Source of the DNA: Pseudonocardia sp.
Lineage (GTDB): Bacteria; Actinomycetota; Actinomycetes; Mycobacteriales; Pseudonocardiaceae
Assembly: GCA_030147065.1 (NCBI GenBank)
Contig: JASLAP010000755.1
Span: 1 to 12,238, forward strand
Direction of reading: 5' to 3'
Length of the DNA: 12,238 bases
Shown here: positions 6,207 to 12,238 of the stretch, piece by piece
Layout of the letters: every line of letters begins with the position of its first letter
How positions within the stretch are numbered: the first letter of the stretch is position 1
The notes under the pieces: generated by a model
The model's input: the letters and a program-made list of their open reading frames with translations, nothing else
Database searches by the model: none
Told to the model about the DNA's origin: nothing
Translations under genes and position numbers: made by a program

Positions 6207-7772
6207 GTGACCACCGCGAACACCAGGCCGGCGGCCGGCCGGCGGGAATGGCTGGGGCTGGCCCTGCTCGGCCTGCCCACGTTCCTCGTCTCCATGGACT
6301 TCTCCGTGCTGTACCTGGCCGTCCCGCAGCTGAGCGCCGACCTCGCCCCGAGCGGGGTCCAGCAGCTGTGGATCGTGGACATCTACGGCTTCCTCGTCGC
6401 CGGCTTCCTGGTCACCATGGGCACCGTCGGTGACCGGGTCGGCCGCAAGAAGCTGCTGCTGGTCGGCGGCGCCGCGTTCGGCACCGCCTCGCTGGTGGCG
6501 GCGTACTCCACCAGCCCCGAGATGCTCATCGCCGCCCGGGCGCTGCTCGGCCTGGCGGGCGCGGCCGTGATGCCGTCGGTGCTGGCGCTGGTCACCGCCA
6601 TGTTCACCGTCCAGGCCCAGCGCAGCCGCGCGCTCGCCATCTACCTGACCTGTTTCATGGGCGGAGCGACGCTGGGCCCGCTCGTCGGGGGCGTGCTGCT
6701 GGAGTACTTCTGGTGGGGTTCGGTGTTCCTGGTGGCGATCCCGGGGATCGTGCTGCTGCTGGTTCTCGGTCCCGCCCTGCTCCCCGACCAGAAGGCCCCG
6801 CATCCCGGACGGATCGATCCGGTCAGCGTCGTGCTGTCCCTCACGGCGATCCTGCTGTTCGTCTACGGGCTCAAGGAGCTGGCCCGCCACGGCGTCGAAC
6901 CGTTGCCCGCCGCGGCACTCGTGCTCGGCATCGTGCTGGGCGTGGTGTTCGTCCACCGGCAGCGACACCTGACCGGTCCGTTGCTCGATCTGCGCCTGTT
7001 CGGCAACCGCACGTTCAGCTCCGCGCTGACCCTGTTCTTCCTGACCGCCCTGGTGGGCACCGGCACCATCCTGTTGGTCACGGTGTACCTGCAGAACGTC
7101 GCCGGCCTCACGCCGCTGGCGGCCGGGCTGCTGCTGCTGGTGCCCAACGTGCTGATGATCATCGGCAACCTGGCCACCCCACCGCTGGCCGACCGCATCC
7201 GTCCGGCGTACCTGATCGCGGGCGGACTGGCGGTCGCCGGTGCCGGCTACCTGATCTTCACCCTGGTCGACGCGGCGTCCGGCCCCGGGCCGATCTTCAT
7301 CGCGATGTGCGTCGTCATGCTCGGCACCGCGCCGCTGGCCGCGCTCTGCAACCACCTCGCCATGGGCGCCGTGCCACCCGACAGGGCCGGCTCCGGGGCA
7401 TCGATCGTGCAGACGATCACCGAGCTCGGGCTGGGGCTCGGCGTCGCCACGCTCGCCACGCTCGGGACCGCGGTGTACCGGAGCGAGGTGGAGGGCGCGC
7501 TCGGCGCGGTACCGCCCGACGCGGCGGACGCCGCCCGGGAGAGCATCGACCGCGCGGTCGCCGTGGCCGCTCACCTACCCGCGGAGCAGGGCGGCGACCT
7601 GCTGGCCGCGGCCCGCGACGCGTTCACCTCCGGCATCCACGTGGTGGGCATCGTCAGTGCCCTCCTGTACGCCGGCCTGGCCGTCCTCGCCGTGCGGGCG
7701 TTCCGGCACGTGCGGAACGCGCACGGCGGTGATGCCGGAACCACCACACCCGCACCCGAGGAGACACCATGA
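6207..7772 (+). CDS. MFS drug exporter of the DHA2 (EmrB/QacA/SmvA-like) family, 521 aa
   Basis: Integral membrane proton-coupled efflux pump. The length and the spread of hydrophobic segments fit the 14-helix DHA2 family. Visible signatures: DFSVLYLAVP (31-40) in helix 1, WIVDIYGFLVAGFLVTMGTV (55-74), motif A GDRVGRKK (75-82) in the loop between helices 2 and 3, and antiporter motif C GGATLGPLVGG (152-162) in helix 5. A helical soluble loop near 450-490 separates the last two helices, as in QacA relatives. GTG 6207 is the first start after an in-frame stop; a weak ACGGA precedes it. The stop overlaps the next ATG (ATGA at 7769-7772), so the two genes are translationally coupled. Substrates are probably lipophilic cations or antibiotics; the particular one cannot be inferred. 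Confidence 0.92.
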   Translation: MTTANTRPAAGRREWLGLALLGLPTFLVSMDFSVLYLAVPQLSADLAPSGVQQLWIVDIYGFLVAGFLVTMGTVGDRVGRKKLLLVGGAAFGTASLVAAYSTSPEMLIAARALLGLAGAAVMPSVLALVTAMFTVQAQRSRALAIYLTCFMGGATLGPLVGGVLLEYFWWGSVFLVAIPGIVLLLVLGPALLPDQKAPHPGRIDPVSVVLSLTAILLFVYGLKELARHGVEPLPAAALVLGIVLGVVFVHRQRHLTGPLLDLRLFGNRTFSSALTLFFLTALVGTGTILLVTVYLQNVAGLTPLAAGLLLLVPNVLMIIGNLATPPLADRIRPAYLIAGGLAVAGAGYLIFTLVDAASGPGPIFIAMCVVMLGTAPLAALCNHLAMGAVPPDRAGSGASIVQTITELGLGLGVATLATLGTAVYRSEVEGALGAVPPDAADAARESIDRAVAVAAHLPAEQGGDLLAAARDAFTSGIHVVGIVSALLYAGLAVLAVRAFRHVRNAHGGDAGTTTPAPEETP

Positions 7773-8353
7773 CCGCCACCTACACCTTCGACGTCTTCTG
7801 CAGCCTCGACGGCTACGGCTCCTACGACGACCGCGGCGACTGGGGCGGCTACTGGGGCAAGCAGGGCCCCGAGCTGCTCGACCGCCGCCTCGCCCTGTTC
7901 GACACCCAGCAGCGGATGGTCTTCGGGGCCAGCACCTTCCGGCAGCTCGTGGACCTGTGGGCCGCGAGCACCGACGGGTCCGGGGTGGGTGACCCCTCGA
8001 ACAGCCGGATGCGGAGCATGCCGGCCACGGTCGTGTCGTCCACGCTGGAAGGACCCCTGGACTGGCCCAACGCGACCGTCGCGAGCGGTGACGCCGCCGA
8101 CGTCGTCGCCCGGCTCAAGGAGGAGTCGCAGGTGCCGCTGCGCTCGCACGGCAGCCTGTCGCTGAACTGGTCGCTGATGGCCGCCGGCCTGGTAGACCGC
8201 GTCCAGGTGACGGTCTTCCCCGTGATCACCGGGCGGACCGGAGTGCGACCGATCTTCGGAGGTGCGGCCGACTTCGACCTCGAGCTGATCGAGAGCCGAA
8301 CGCTCGACGGCAGCATCCAGGAGCTCGTCTACCGGCCCACGCCGCACGGCTGA
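7769..8353 (+). CDS. Dihydrofolate reductase family / RibD C-terminal-like reductase, 194 aa
   Basis: The protein opens with FDVFCSLDGYGSYDDRGDWG, the N-terminal strand and active-site loop of RibD_C/DHFR-like proteins, followed by the GYWGKQGPELLDRRLALFD and MVFGASTFRQL segments. The middle has VVSSTLEGPLDWPNATV, and the end has RSHGSLSLNWSLMAAGLVDR (the NADPH-side G-S-x-x-L motif), VQVTVFPVITGRTG and PIFGG. These proteins are putative NAD(P)H reductases related to 5-amino-6-ribosylamino-uracil reductase; most actinobacterial members have no known substrate and do not supply folate. GAGGAG at 7758-7763 and the ATGA overlap with the MFS stop fix the start at 7769. Coupling to a drug exporter suggests the reductase modifies a compound that the pump handles, which is inference. 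Confidence 0.88.
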   Translation: MTATYTFDVFCSLDGYGSYDDRGDWGGYWGKQGPELLDRRLALFDTQQRMVFGASTFRQLVDLWAASTDGSGVGDPSNSRMRSMPATVVSSTLEGPLDWPNATVASGDAADVVARLKEESQVPLRSHGSLSLNWSLMAAGLVDRVQVTVFPVITGRTGVRPIFGGAADFDLELIESRTLDGSIQELVYRPTPHG

Positions 8354-8448
8354 CTCCGTTGCGGCACAGCGGTCCCGGCGTCCGTGCTGTCCGGTCGTGG
8401 CCGACGTGCCCGCCGACGTCGCGGTCGCCACCGGGAGGATCCTGCCGA

Positions 8449-8476
8449 TGTCGACCCCGGCAGCGGCAGCGGCGAC
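8449..8476 (+). promoter_or_regulatory. Candidate ECF42 sigma-factor promoter (TGTCGA-N18-CGAC)
   Basis: TGTCGA at 8449-8454 and CGAC at 8473-8476, 18 nt apart, lie in the 170-nt gap before the DGPF gene. They match the motif I recall for ECF42 promoters (TGTCGA at -35, CG[A/T]C at -10). Transcription would start about 40 nt before GTG 8524 and read through the DGPF and sigma genes, making an autoregulatory unit. Based on motif and position only; the correct spacing for the group was not checked. Confidence 0.5.
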
Positions 8477-8523
8477 CGCGGGTCCCCGCCGCCGGTCCGC
8501 CCGATCCCTCGAAGGAGTTCGCC

Positions 8524-8877
8524 GTGAAGCAGTACCTGCTCGCCGTCCAGCTCGACGAGAGCGCGCCGGAGTCCGGAGCCGAGCTGCGCGAGCAGCTGGC
8601 GCGGACGGCCGAGGTCACCGCCGAGATGAAGTCCGCCGGCTCGTGGGTGTTCGTCGGCGGCCTGCGGCCCTCGCACGCCAGCACGGTCGTTCGCCCCGGC
8701 AACGGAGCGACCACGATGACCGACGGCCCGTTCGCCGAGACGAAGGAGCAGCTCGGCGGGTTCTGGGTGATCCGGTGCGACGACCTCGACCAGGCGCTGT
8801 CCTGGGCCGAGAAGTGCGCGCTGGCCTGCCGGTGCCCGATCGAGGTGCGCCCGTTCGACGCCGGATCGGGGGACTGA
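8524..8877 (+). CDS. DGPF-domain / YCII-related protein (117 aa)
   Basis: Small cytosolic alpha/beta protein of the YCII-related (DGPF) family. The name-giving DGPF motif is at residues 67-70 within TMTDGPFAETKEQLGGFWVI, preceded by WVFVGGLRPS (41-50) and followed by DDLDQALSWAEKCALA and a PIEVRPF terminal strand. The length is normal. GTG 8524 has AAGGAG at 8512-8517, which excludes the longer open frame beginning at 8359. The stop is 6 nt before the sigma-factor ATG. DGPF proteins are the standard genomic partners of ECF42 sigma factors and are under their control in the studied Streptomyces case; their biochemical role is unknown, although the YciI fold can bind small molecules or catalyse lyase-type reactions. 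Confidence 0.93.
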   Translation: MKQYLLAVQLDESAPESGAELREQLARTAEVTAEMKSAGSWVFVGGLRPSHASTVVRPGNGATTMTDGPFAETKEQLGGFWVIRCDDLDQALSWAEKCALACRCPIEVRPFDAGSGD

Positions 8878-8883
8878 GCGCGG

Positions 8884-10077
8884 ATGGATCTGGACGGCGT
8901 CTATCGGCAGGAGTACGCCCGGTGCGTGGCCACGCTGACGCGCCTGCTCGGTGACATCGGGCTCGCCGAGGAGGCCGTCCAGGACGCGTTCGCGGTGGCC
9001 GTCCAGAAGTGGGACGGGGCGTGGCCGCCCAACCCCGGCGCGTGGATCGTGACCACCGCGCGCAACCGGGCGATCGACCGCCTGCGCCGGGAATCCACCC
9101 GGGAGGCCCGTCAGGCGCAGGCGCTGCTGCTGCACCGGCGCGACGGGCCGCAGGAGGTGGGGCCGGTGCGCGACGACCAGCTCCGCATGATCTTCACCTG
9201 CTGCCACCCGGCGCTGTCGCCGCTCGCGCAGACCGCGCTCACGCTGCGCCTGATCGGCGGGCTGGAGGTGGCGGAGATCGCGCGGGCCCACCTGGTGCCG
9301 GAGGCGACCGTCGCCCAGCGGATCGTCCGCGCGAAGAGGAAGATCCGCGACGCCGGCATCCCCTACCGGGTGCCCGATGCGGGCGAACTCCCCGGTCGGC
9401 TGGCCACCGTGCTCACCGTGGTCTACCTGATCTTCAACGAGGGATACACGGGCACGTCGGGAGCGCTGCTGCGCACGGACCTGTGCCTGGAGGCCGTCCG
9501 CCTGGCGAGGGCGCTCGCCGAGCTGATGCCCGACGAGCCGGAGGTGATCGGGCTGCTGGCGCTGCTCCTGCTCACCGAGGCCCGGCGGCCCGCGCGGGTG
9601 GGGCCTTCGGGTGAGCTGGTGGTGCTCGCGGAGCAGGACCGGTCGCTGTGGAACCGGGAGCTGATCGCCGAGGGGCACGCGCTGGTGCGTTGGTGCCTGC
9701 ACCGTGCTCAGCCGGGGCCGTACCAGCTGCAGGCCGCGATCAACGCCGTGCACACCGACGGCCCGGCGACCGACTGGACGCAGGTGCTGGCGCTCTACGA
9801 CCAGCTGCTGAGCCACACCCCCACCCCGATCGTCGCGCTCAACCGCGCGGTCGCCCTCGCCGAGGTGCACGGACCGGCGCCGGCCCTGGCCGCCGTCGAC
9901 GAGCTGGACCTCCCGGGCTACCACCTCCTGCCCGCCACCCGGGCGGACCTGCTCGCCCGCCTCGGCCGCACCGCCGATGCCGTCGCCGCCTACGACGAGG
10001 CGATCACCCTGGCCACCAACGACGCGGAACGGACGTTCCTGGAGACCCGACGGGCGCGTCTGACCCCGGACACCTGA
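8884..10077 (+). CDS. ECF42-like RNA polymerase sigma factor with C-terminal extension (DUF6596), 397 aa
   Basis: Alternative sigma factor. Sigma region 2 spans about 10-70 (GLAEEAVQDAFAVAVQKW, NPGAWIVTTARNRAIDRLRR); region 4 spans about 100-160 (LTLRLIGGLEVAEIARAHLV, the helix-turn-helix ending in QRIVRAKRKIRD). The remaining 235 residues are the extension typical of this group: ATVLTVVYLIFNEGYTGTSG at 174-193 (DUF6596) and a helical TPR-like end with ALNRAVALAEVHGPAPAL and RLGRTADAVAAYDEAI. No anti-sigma gene is adjacent; in ECF42 factors the extension is thought to control activity in its place. ATG 8884 follows the DGPF stop by 6 nt, with GGGGGA about 10 nt upstream inside that gene. The likely targets are its own operon and perhaps the exporter upstream. 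Confidence 0.93.
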   Translation: MDLDGVYRQEYARCVATLTRLLGDIGLAEEAVQDAFAVAVQKWDGAWPPNPGAWIVTTARNRAIDRLRRESTREARQAQALLLHRRDGPQEVGPVRDDQLRMIFTCCHPALSPLAQTALTLRLIGGLEVAEIARAHLVPEATVAQRIVRAKRKIRDAGIPYRVPDAGELPGRLATVLTVVYLIFNEGYTGTSGALLRTDLCLEAVRLARALAELMPDEPEVIGLLALLLLTEARRPARVGPSGELVVLAEQDRSLWNRELIAEGHALVRWCLHRAQPGPYQLQAAINAVHTDGPATDWTQVLALYDQLLSHTPTPIVALNRAVALAEVHGPAPALAAVDELDLPGYHLLPATRADLLARLGRTADAVAAYDEAITLATNDAERTFLETRRARLTPDT

Positions 10078-10107
10078 CCACCGGCCCGGCGCTGCAGCGC
10101 GCGGTGG
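10078..10107 (+). terminator. Hairpin directly after the sigma-factor gene
   Basis: Starting at the base after the stop codon, CCACCG (10078-10083) can pair with CGGTGG (10102-10107), enclosing a second palindrome GCGCTG/CAGCGC (10089-10100). There is no T-tract. Its position between the sigma gene and the separate promoter at 10120-10148 supports a terminator role. Confidence 0.4.
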
Positions 10108-10119
10108 GCCGACAGCGGG

Positions 10120-10148
10120 TTGCCGGAGCAGCACGTCCTCCCTAGCGT
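10120..10148 (+). promoter_or_regulatory. Housekeeping-type promoter of the C-S lyase gene, probably leaderless
   Basis: TTGCCG (10120-10125) and TAGCGT (10143-10148) are separated by exactly 17 bp, a good match to vegetative sigma-70-class hexamers in actinobacteria. The GTG at 10156 begins seven bases after the -10 box, where transcription would start, and there is no Shine-Dalgarno. Both facts fit a leaderless mRNA. Confidence 0.6.
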
Positions 10149-10155
10149 CGCCCGG

Positions 10156-11379
10156 GTGATCCCCCACCCCGATCACCCGGTCCCCGACCCCCTCGAGCAG
10201 CTGACGCTGGAGCAGCTCCGCGCTCGCACCAGCATCAAGTGGACGACCCACCCGGCGGACGTGCTGCCGCTGTGGGTGGCCGAGATGGACGTCCTCCTCG
10301 CGCCGCCGGTGGCCGACGCGCTCCACCGCGCGATCGCGTCCGGGGACACCGGCTACCCCAGCGGCACGGCCTACGCCCGTGCCCTGCGCTCCTTCGCCGG
10401 TGACCGGTGGGGCTGGGACGGGATCGACATCGACCGGACGGCCATCGTCCCGGATGTGATGCTGGGCATCGTCGAGGTGCTCGGTCTGCTCACCGGGCCC
10501 GGCGACACCGTGATCGTGTGCTCCCCGGTCTACCCGCCGTTCTACGCCTTCGTGACCCATGCCCACCGCCGGGTGCTCGAGGCGCCGCTCGGCCCGGACC
10601 GGCGCCTGGACCTCGACGCCCTTGCCGATGCCTTCCGCGCCGCCCGCCGCTCGTCGAACCGGCCCGTGCTGCTGCTGTGCAACCCGCACAACCCCACCGG
10701 CACCGTGCACACCCGGGCCGAGCTGACCGCGGTCGCCGCCCTCGCGCGCCGGCACGGCGTGCGGGTCGTCTCCGACGAGATCCACGCGCCCCTCGTCCTC
10801 GCCGGCGCGCGGTTCGTCCCCTACCTCAGCGTGCCCGGTGCGGAGAACGCCTTCGCCCTGTTCTCCGCCTCGAAGGGCTGGAACCTCGCCGGCCTCAAGG
10901 CCGCCCTGCTCGTCGCCGGCCCCGGCGCCGTCGACGACCTCGCGCGGCTGCCCGAGGAGGTCAGCCACGGACCGAGCCACCTCGGCGTCCTCGCCCACAC
11001 GGCCGCCTTCGACCACGGCCGAGCGTGGCTGGACGCCCTACTGGACGGACTCGACCACAAGCGCAGCCTGCTCACCGACCTCATCGCCGAACACCTCCCG
11101 CAGGTCGAGCTGATCCGCCCCGAAGCCACCTTTCTCGCCTGGTTGGACTGCCGAGGGTTCGGACTGCCCGCGTCGACCCCGCGACCGGGACCCGGCGTGG
11201 TGACCGAGCTGTCCGGACCGGCCGAGATGTTCCTGACCCGGGCGCGCGTCGCCCTCAGCTCCGGCCACGTCTACGGGACGGGCGGAGAGGGCTTCGCGCG
11301 GATCAACTTCGCCACCTCGACGGTCATCCTGCGTCAGGCTCTGCAGCGGATGGGCGATGCTGCGCGAACCGTGGGCTGA
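10156..11379 (+). CDS. PatB/MalY-type PLP-dependent C-S lyase (aminotransferase class I/II fold), 407 aa
   Basis: Cytosolic PLP enzyme of the cystathionine beta-lyase PatB/MalY branch, which splits the C-S bond of cystathionine or other cysteine conjugates to thiol, pyruvate and ammonia. Signatures: TSIKWTTHPADVLPLWVAEM near the N-terminus (the K-W ... P-x-W-V-A-E-M-D opening of this branch), SPVYPPFY, NPHNPTG at 176-182, SDEIHAPLVL with PLP-pyridine Asp207, and FSASKGWNLAGLK with Schiff-base Lys240. The end has ARVALSSGHVYGTGGEGFAR, the carboxylate-binding Arg region. A TTG at 10120 opens the same frame but overlaps the -35 box and adds twelve unconserved residues, so GTG 10156 is chosen. 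It has its own promoter and is likely monocistronic, converging on the DUF6506 gene. Confidence 0.9.
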   Translation: MIPHPDHPVPDPLEQLTLEQLRARTSIKWTTHPADVLPLWVAEMDVLLAPPVADALHRAIASGDTGYPSGTAYARALRSFAGDRWGWDGIDIDRTAIVPDVMLGIVEVLGLLTGPGDTVIVCSPVYPPFYAFVTHAHRRVLEAPLGPDRRLDLDALADAFRAARRSSNRPVLLLCNPHNPTGTVHTRAELTAVAALARRHGVRVVSDEIHAPLVLAGARFVPYLSVPGAENAFALFSASKGWNLAGLKAALLVAGPGAVDDLARLPEEVSHGPSHLGVLAHTAAFDHGRAWLDALLDGLDHKRSLLTDLIAEHLPQVELIRPEATFLAWLDCRGFGLPASTPRPGPGVVTELSGPAEMFLTRARVALSSGHVYGTGGEGFARINFATSTVILRQALQRMGDAARTVG

Positions 11380-11500
11380 GACGCCGGCGGAACCGGCCGC
11401 GGCCCGGGTCGAAGGCGGACCGAGCCGCGCGACAAGAAGGCCCTACAAGAGCGACCCCATCCGGTACAAGATCGTCCGGCTGGACCTCGCCGCAGAGCGT

Positions 11501-11803
11501 TCAGGAGAAGATCGCGTGTACCCCGTCGACCGACTCGGGGCCGTAGCCGACAGCTCCGACCGGGATCCGGTACTCGATCGCTTCGAGGATCTTGCCGGTC
11601 CAGGTCGGGCCGAAGCCCCCGCACAGCTCGATCAGCTGGACGTCGTACTGCTCCACGAGCTTCCTCGCCGCGTCGACGCCCTGGTCGGGGCGTTCCATGC
11701 CGACGAGAACGGTGCGGCAGGATCCGGTGTCGACCACCGTGACATCGCGCTCGGGGTCGGCCCCGCCGGCGGTGTAGAGGAAGCCCCAACGAGTCAGTGC
11801 CAC
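11501..11803 (-). CDS. DUF6506 family protein (100 aa)
   Basis: Small soluble protein of unknown function. The translation from GTG 11803 has TRWGFLYTAGGADPERDVTV at its start, then SCRTVLVGMERPDQGVDAAR, VQLIELCGGFGPTWTGKI, and ends in AIEYRIPVGAVGYGPESVDG. This agrees in length and motifs with what I recall of DUF6506, which is found mostly in actinobacteria; the ELCGGFGP stretch looks like a ligand or active-site loop. The Shine-Dalgarno is GAGGGG, about 9 nt upstream. The frame stays open to about 12058, but the extra residues are unconserved and cover the likely promoter. It converges on the C-S lyase gene with 121 nt between the stops, and no function in common is evident. Confidence 0.75.
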   Translation of the reverse strand: MALTRWGFLYTAGGADPERDVTVVDTGSCRTVLVGMERPDQGVDAARKLVEQYDVQLIELCGGFGPTWTGKILEAIEYRIPVGAVGYGPESVDGVHAIFS

Positions 11804-12102
11804 GTGCTGCCCCCCTCGGTCGTGGTGCTGCCCGGCCAATCTACTACCGGAACGATTCCACTCGGATCGAGCCGGCCGATGCGATCTTCGAGTACCTCGA
11901 GATCTGGCAGAACCGCCGCCGTCGACGAGCAATGCGGCGGGCGGGGTGCCCGGGATCCTCATCTGGACTGCACGGTTGCGGGAAGGGTCTCCCGCGTTCG
12001 CCGTGGCGCCCTTTCCTGCGTCGACAATGCAGCCGCAGCGCATCCAAGGAACATGCATGCCCGCTCATTCGTCGACAGCTGTCCGCTCTGCTCGACCACC
12101 TG
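11804..12102. other. 299-bp intergenic stretch
   Basis: Contains the upstream region of the DUF6506 gene and then sequence between it and the transposase fragment. It is less GC-rich in places (11835-11920). No further gene, RNA or repeat could be supported. Confidence 0.4.
11838..11856 (-). promoter_or_regulatory. Possible promoter/operator of the DUF6506 gene
   Basis: On the minus strand, TAGATT (11843-11838) is a plausible -10 box about 35 nt before the GTG. A short inverted repeat, GGAA-TCG-TTCC, lies just upstream of it at 11846-11856 and could be an operator. No clear -35 box is present. Low-confidence, motif-based call. Confidence 0.25.
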
Positions 12103-12238
12103 GACCCGTTGCGGGGTGATCGCGCAGTCGACGTGGAAGAAGTCCATGGCGAGCACGGTGGCTGCCCGGGTGCGGAGGAACTGGCGCCGGCCGGGGTTCG
12201 CCATCCGTTCGACGAGCGTGGCGGTGGTGGGTTGAGCG
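12103..12238 (-). pseudogene. Integrase-core (rve) transposase fragment, truncated, continues past the window
   Basis: Reading leftward from the window edge, the frame gives TTATLVERMANPGRRQFLRT and then RAATVLAMDFFHVDCAITPQ. This is the strand that carries the first catalytic Asp of the DDE integrase core (family form: W-x-Q-F-L-R-x-Q-A-x-x-x-L-A-x-D-F-F-H-V-D-C-A). After about residue 33 from the ATG at 12204 (near 12105) the similarity ends abruptly; the usual continuation with the second Asp and the catalytic Glu is replaced by unrelated sequence up to a stop before 11959. The 3' two-thirds of the gene are therefore gone, and it cannot be active. Its 5' part is outside the window. No terminal inverted repeat could be identified. 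Confidence 0.65.

Noticed and set aside
5808..7574. 588-residue minus-strand open frame
   Set aside because: Mostly antisense to the MFS gene; rich in Gln/His/Arg/Gly, as produced by reading membrane-protein codons backwards.
8329..11016. 895-residue minus-strand open frame opposite the DGPF, sigma-factor and lyase genes
   Set aside because: Composition is Gly/Arg/Gln/His-rich low complexity with no motif, and it is fully antisense to three well-supported genes; long antisense frames are expected at this GC content.
11804..12058. Longer DUF6506 product from an ATG at 12058
   Set aside because: The added 85 residues are low complexity, and GTG 11803 has a Shine-Dalgarno and matches the family length.

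Overview
The window is very GC-rich. Nearly all codons end in G or C, GTG starts are frequent, and one promoter appears to be leaderless. The gene families (band-7 protein, paired GNATs, Uma2, XRE/TPR regulator remnant, DGPF protein with a long SigJ/ECF42-type sigma factor, DUF6506) point to an actinomycete, probably Pseudonocardiaceae-like. That placement is inferred from composition and gene content, not from a marker gene.

Left part (1-3506): the 3' end of an SPFH/band-7 membrane-scaffold gene is followed on the same strand by a broken FAD-dependent (DAO-type) oxidoreductase that lacks its nucleotide-binding N-terminus and carries a +1 frameshift. Two GNAT acetyltransferase genes then run on the minus strand as a probable operon.

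Middle part (3507-6206) is a gene graveyard. The only intact gene is a Uma2-family (PD-(D/E)XK-like) gene at 3964-4530. Around it are: a minus-strand fragment resembling the start of a Cas3 HD domain; a frameshifted C-terminal remnant of an XRE/TPR regulator on the minus strand; an orphan C-terminal reading frame on the plus strand that meets the regulator remnant at a shared breakpoint near 4980-5005; a lone 28-nt element that looks like an actinobacterial type I-E CRISPR repeat; and about 0.9 kb with no recognisable gene. Together these suggest a decayed, rearranged locus that may once have held a type I-E CRISPR-Cas system.

Right-centre part (6207-10077) is an apparently intact plus-strand cluster: a 14-TM-type MFS drug exporter, a RibD/dihydrofolate-reductase-like protein translationally coupled to it, a DGPF/YciI protein, and an ECF42-like sigma factor with a long C-terminal extension. 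A TGTCGA-N18-CGAC element ahead of the DGPF gene matches the promoter motif I recall for ECF42 sigma factors, so the sigma factor may activate its own transcription unit. A hairpin follows the sigma gene.

Right part (10078-12238): a PatB/MalY-type PLP C-S lyase starts at a GTG seven bases after a near-consensus promoter, consistent with a leaderless mRNA. It converges on a small DUF6506 gene on the minus strand. The right edge holds a truncated integrase-core transposase fragment on the minus strand that continues out of the window.
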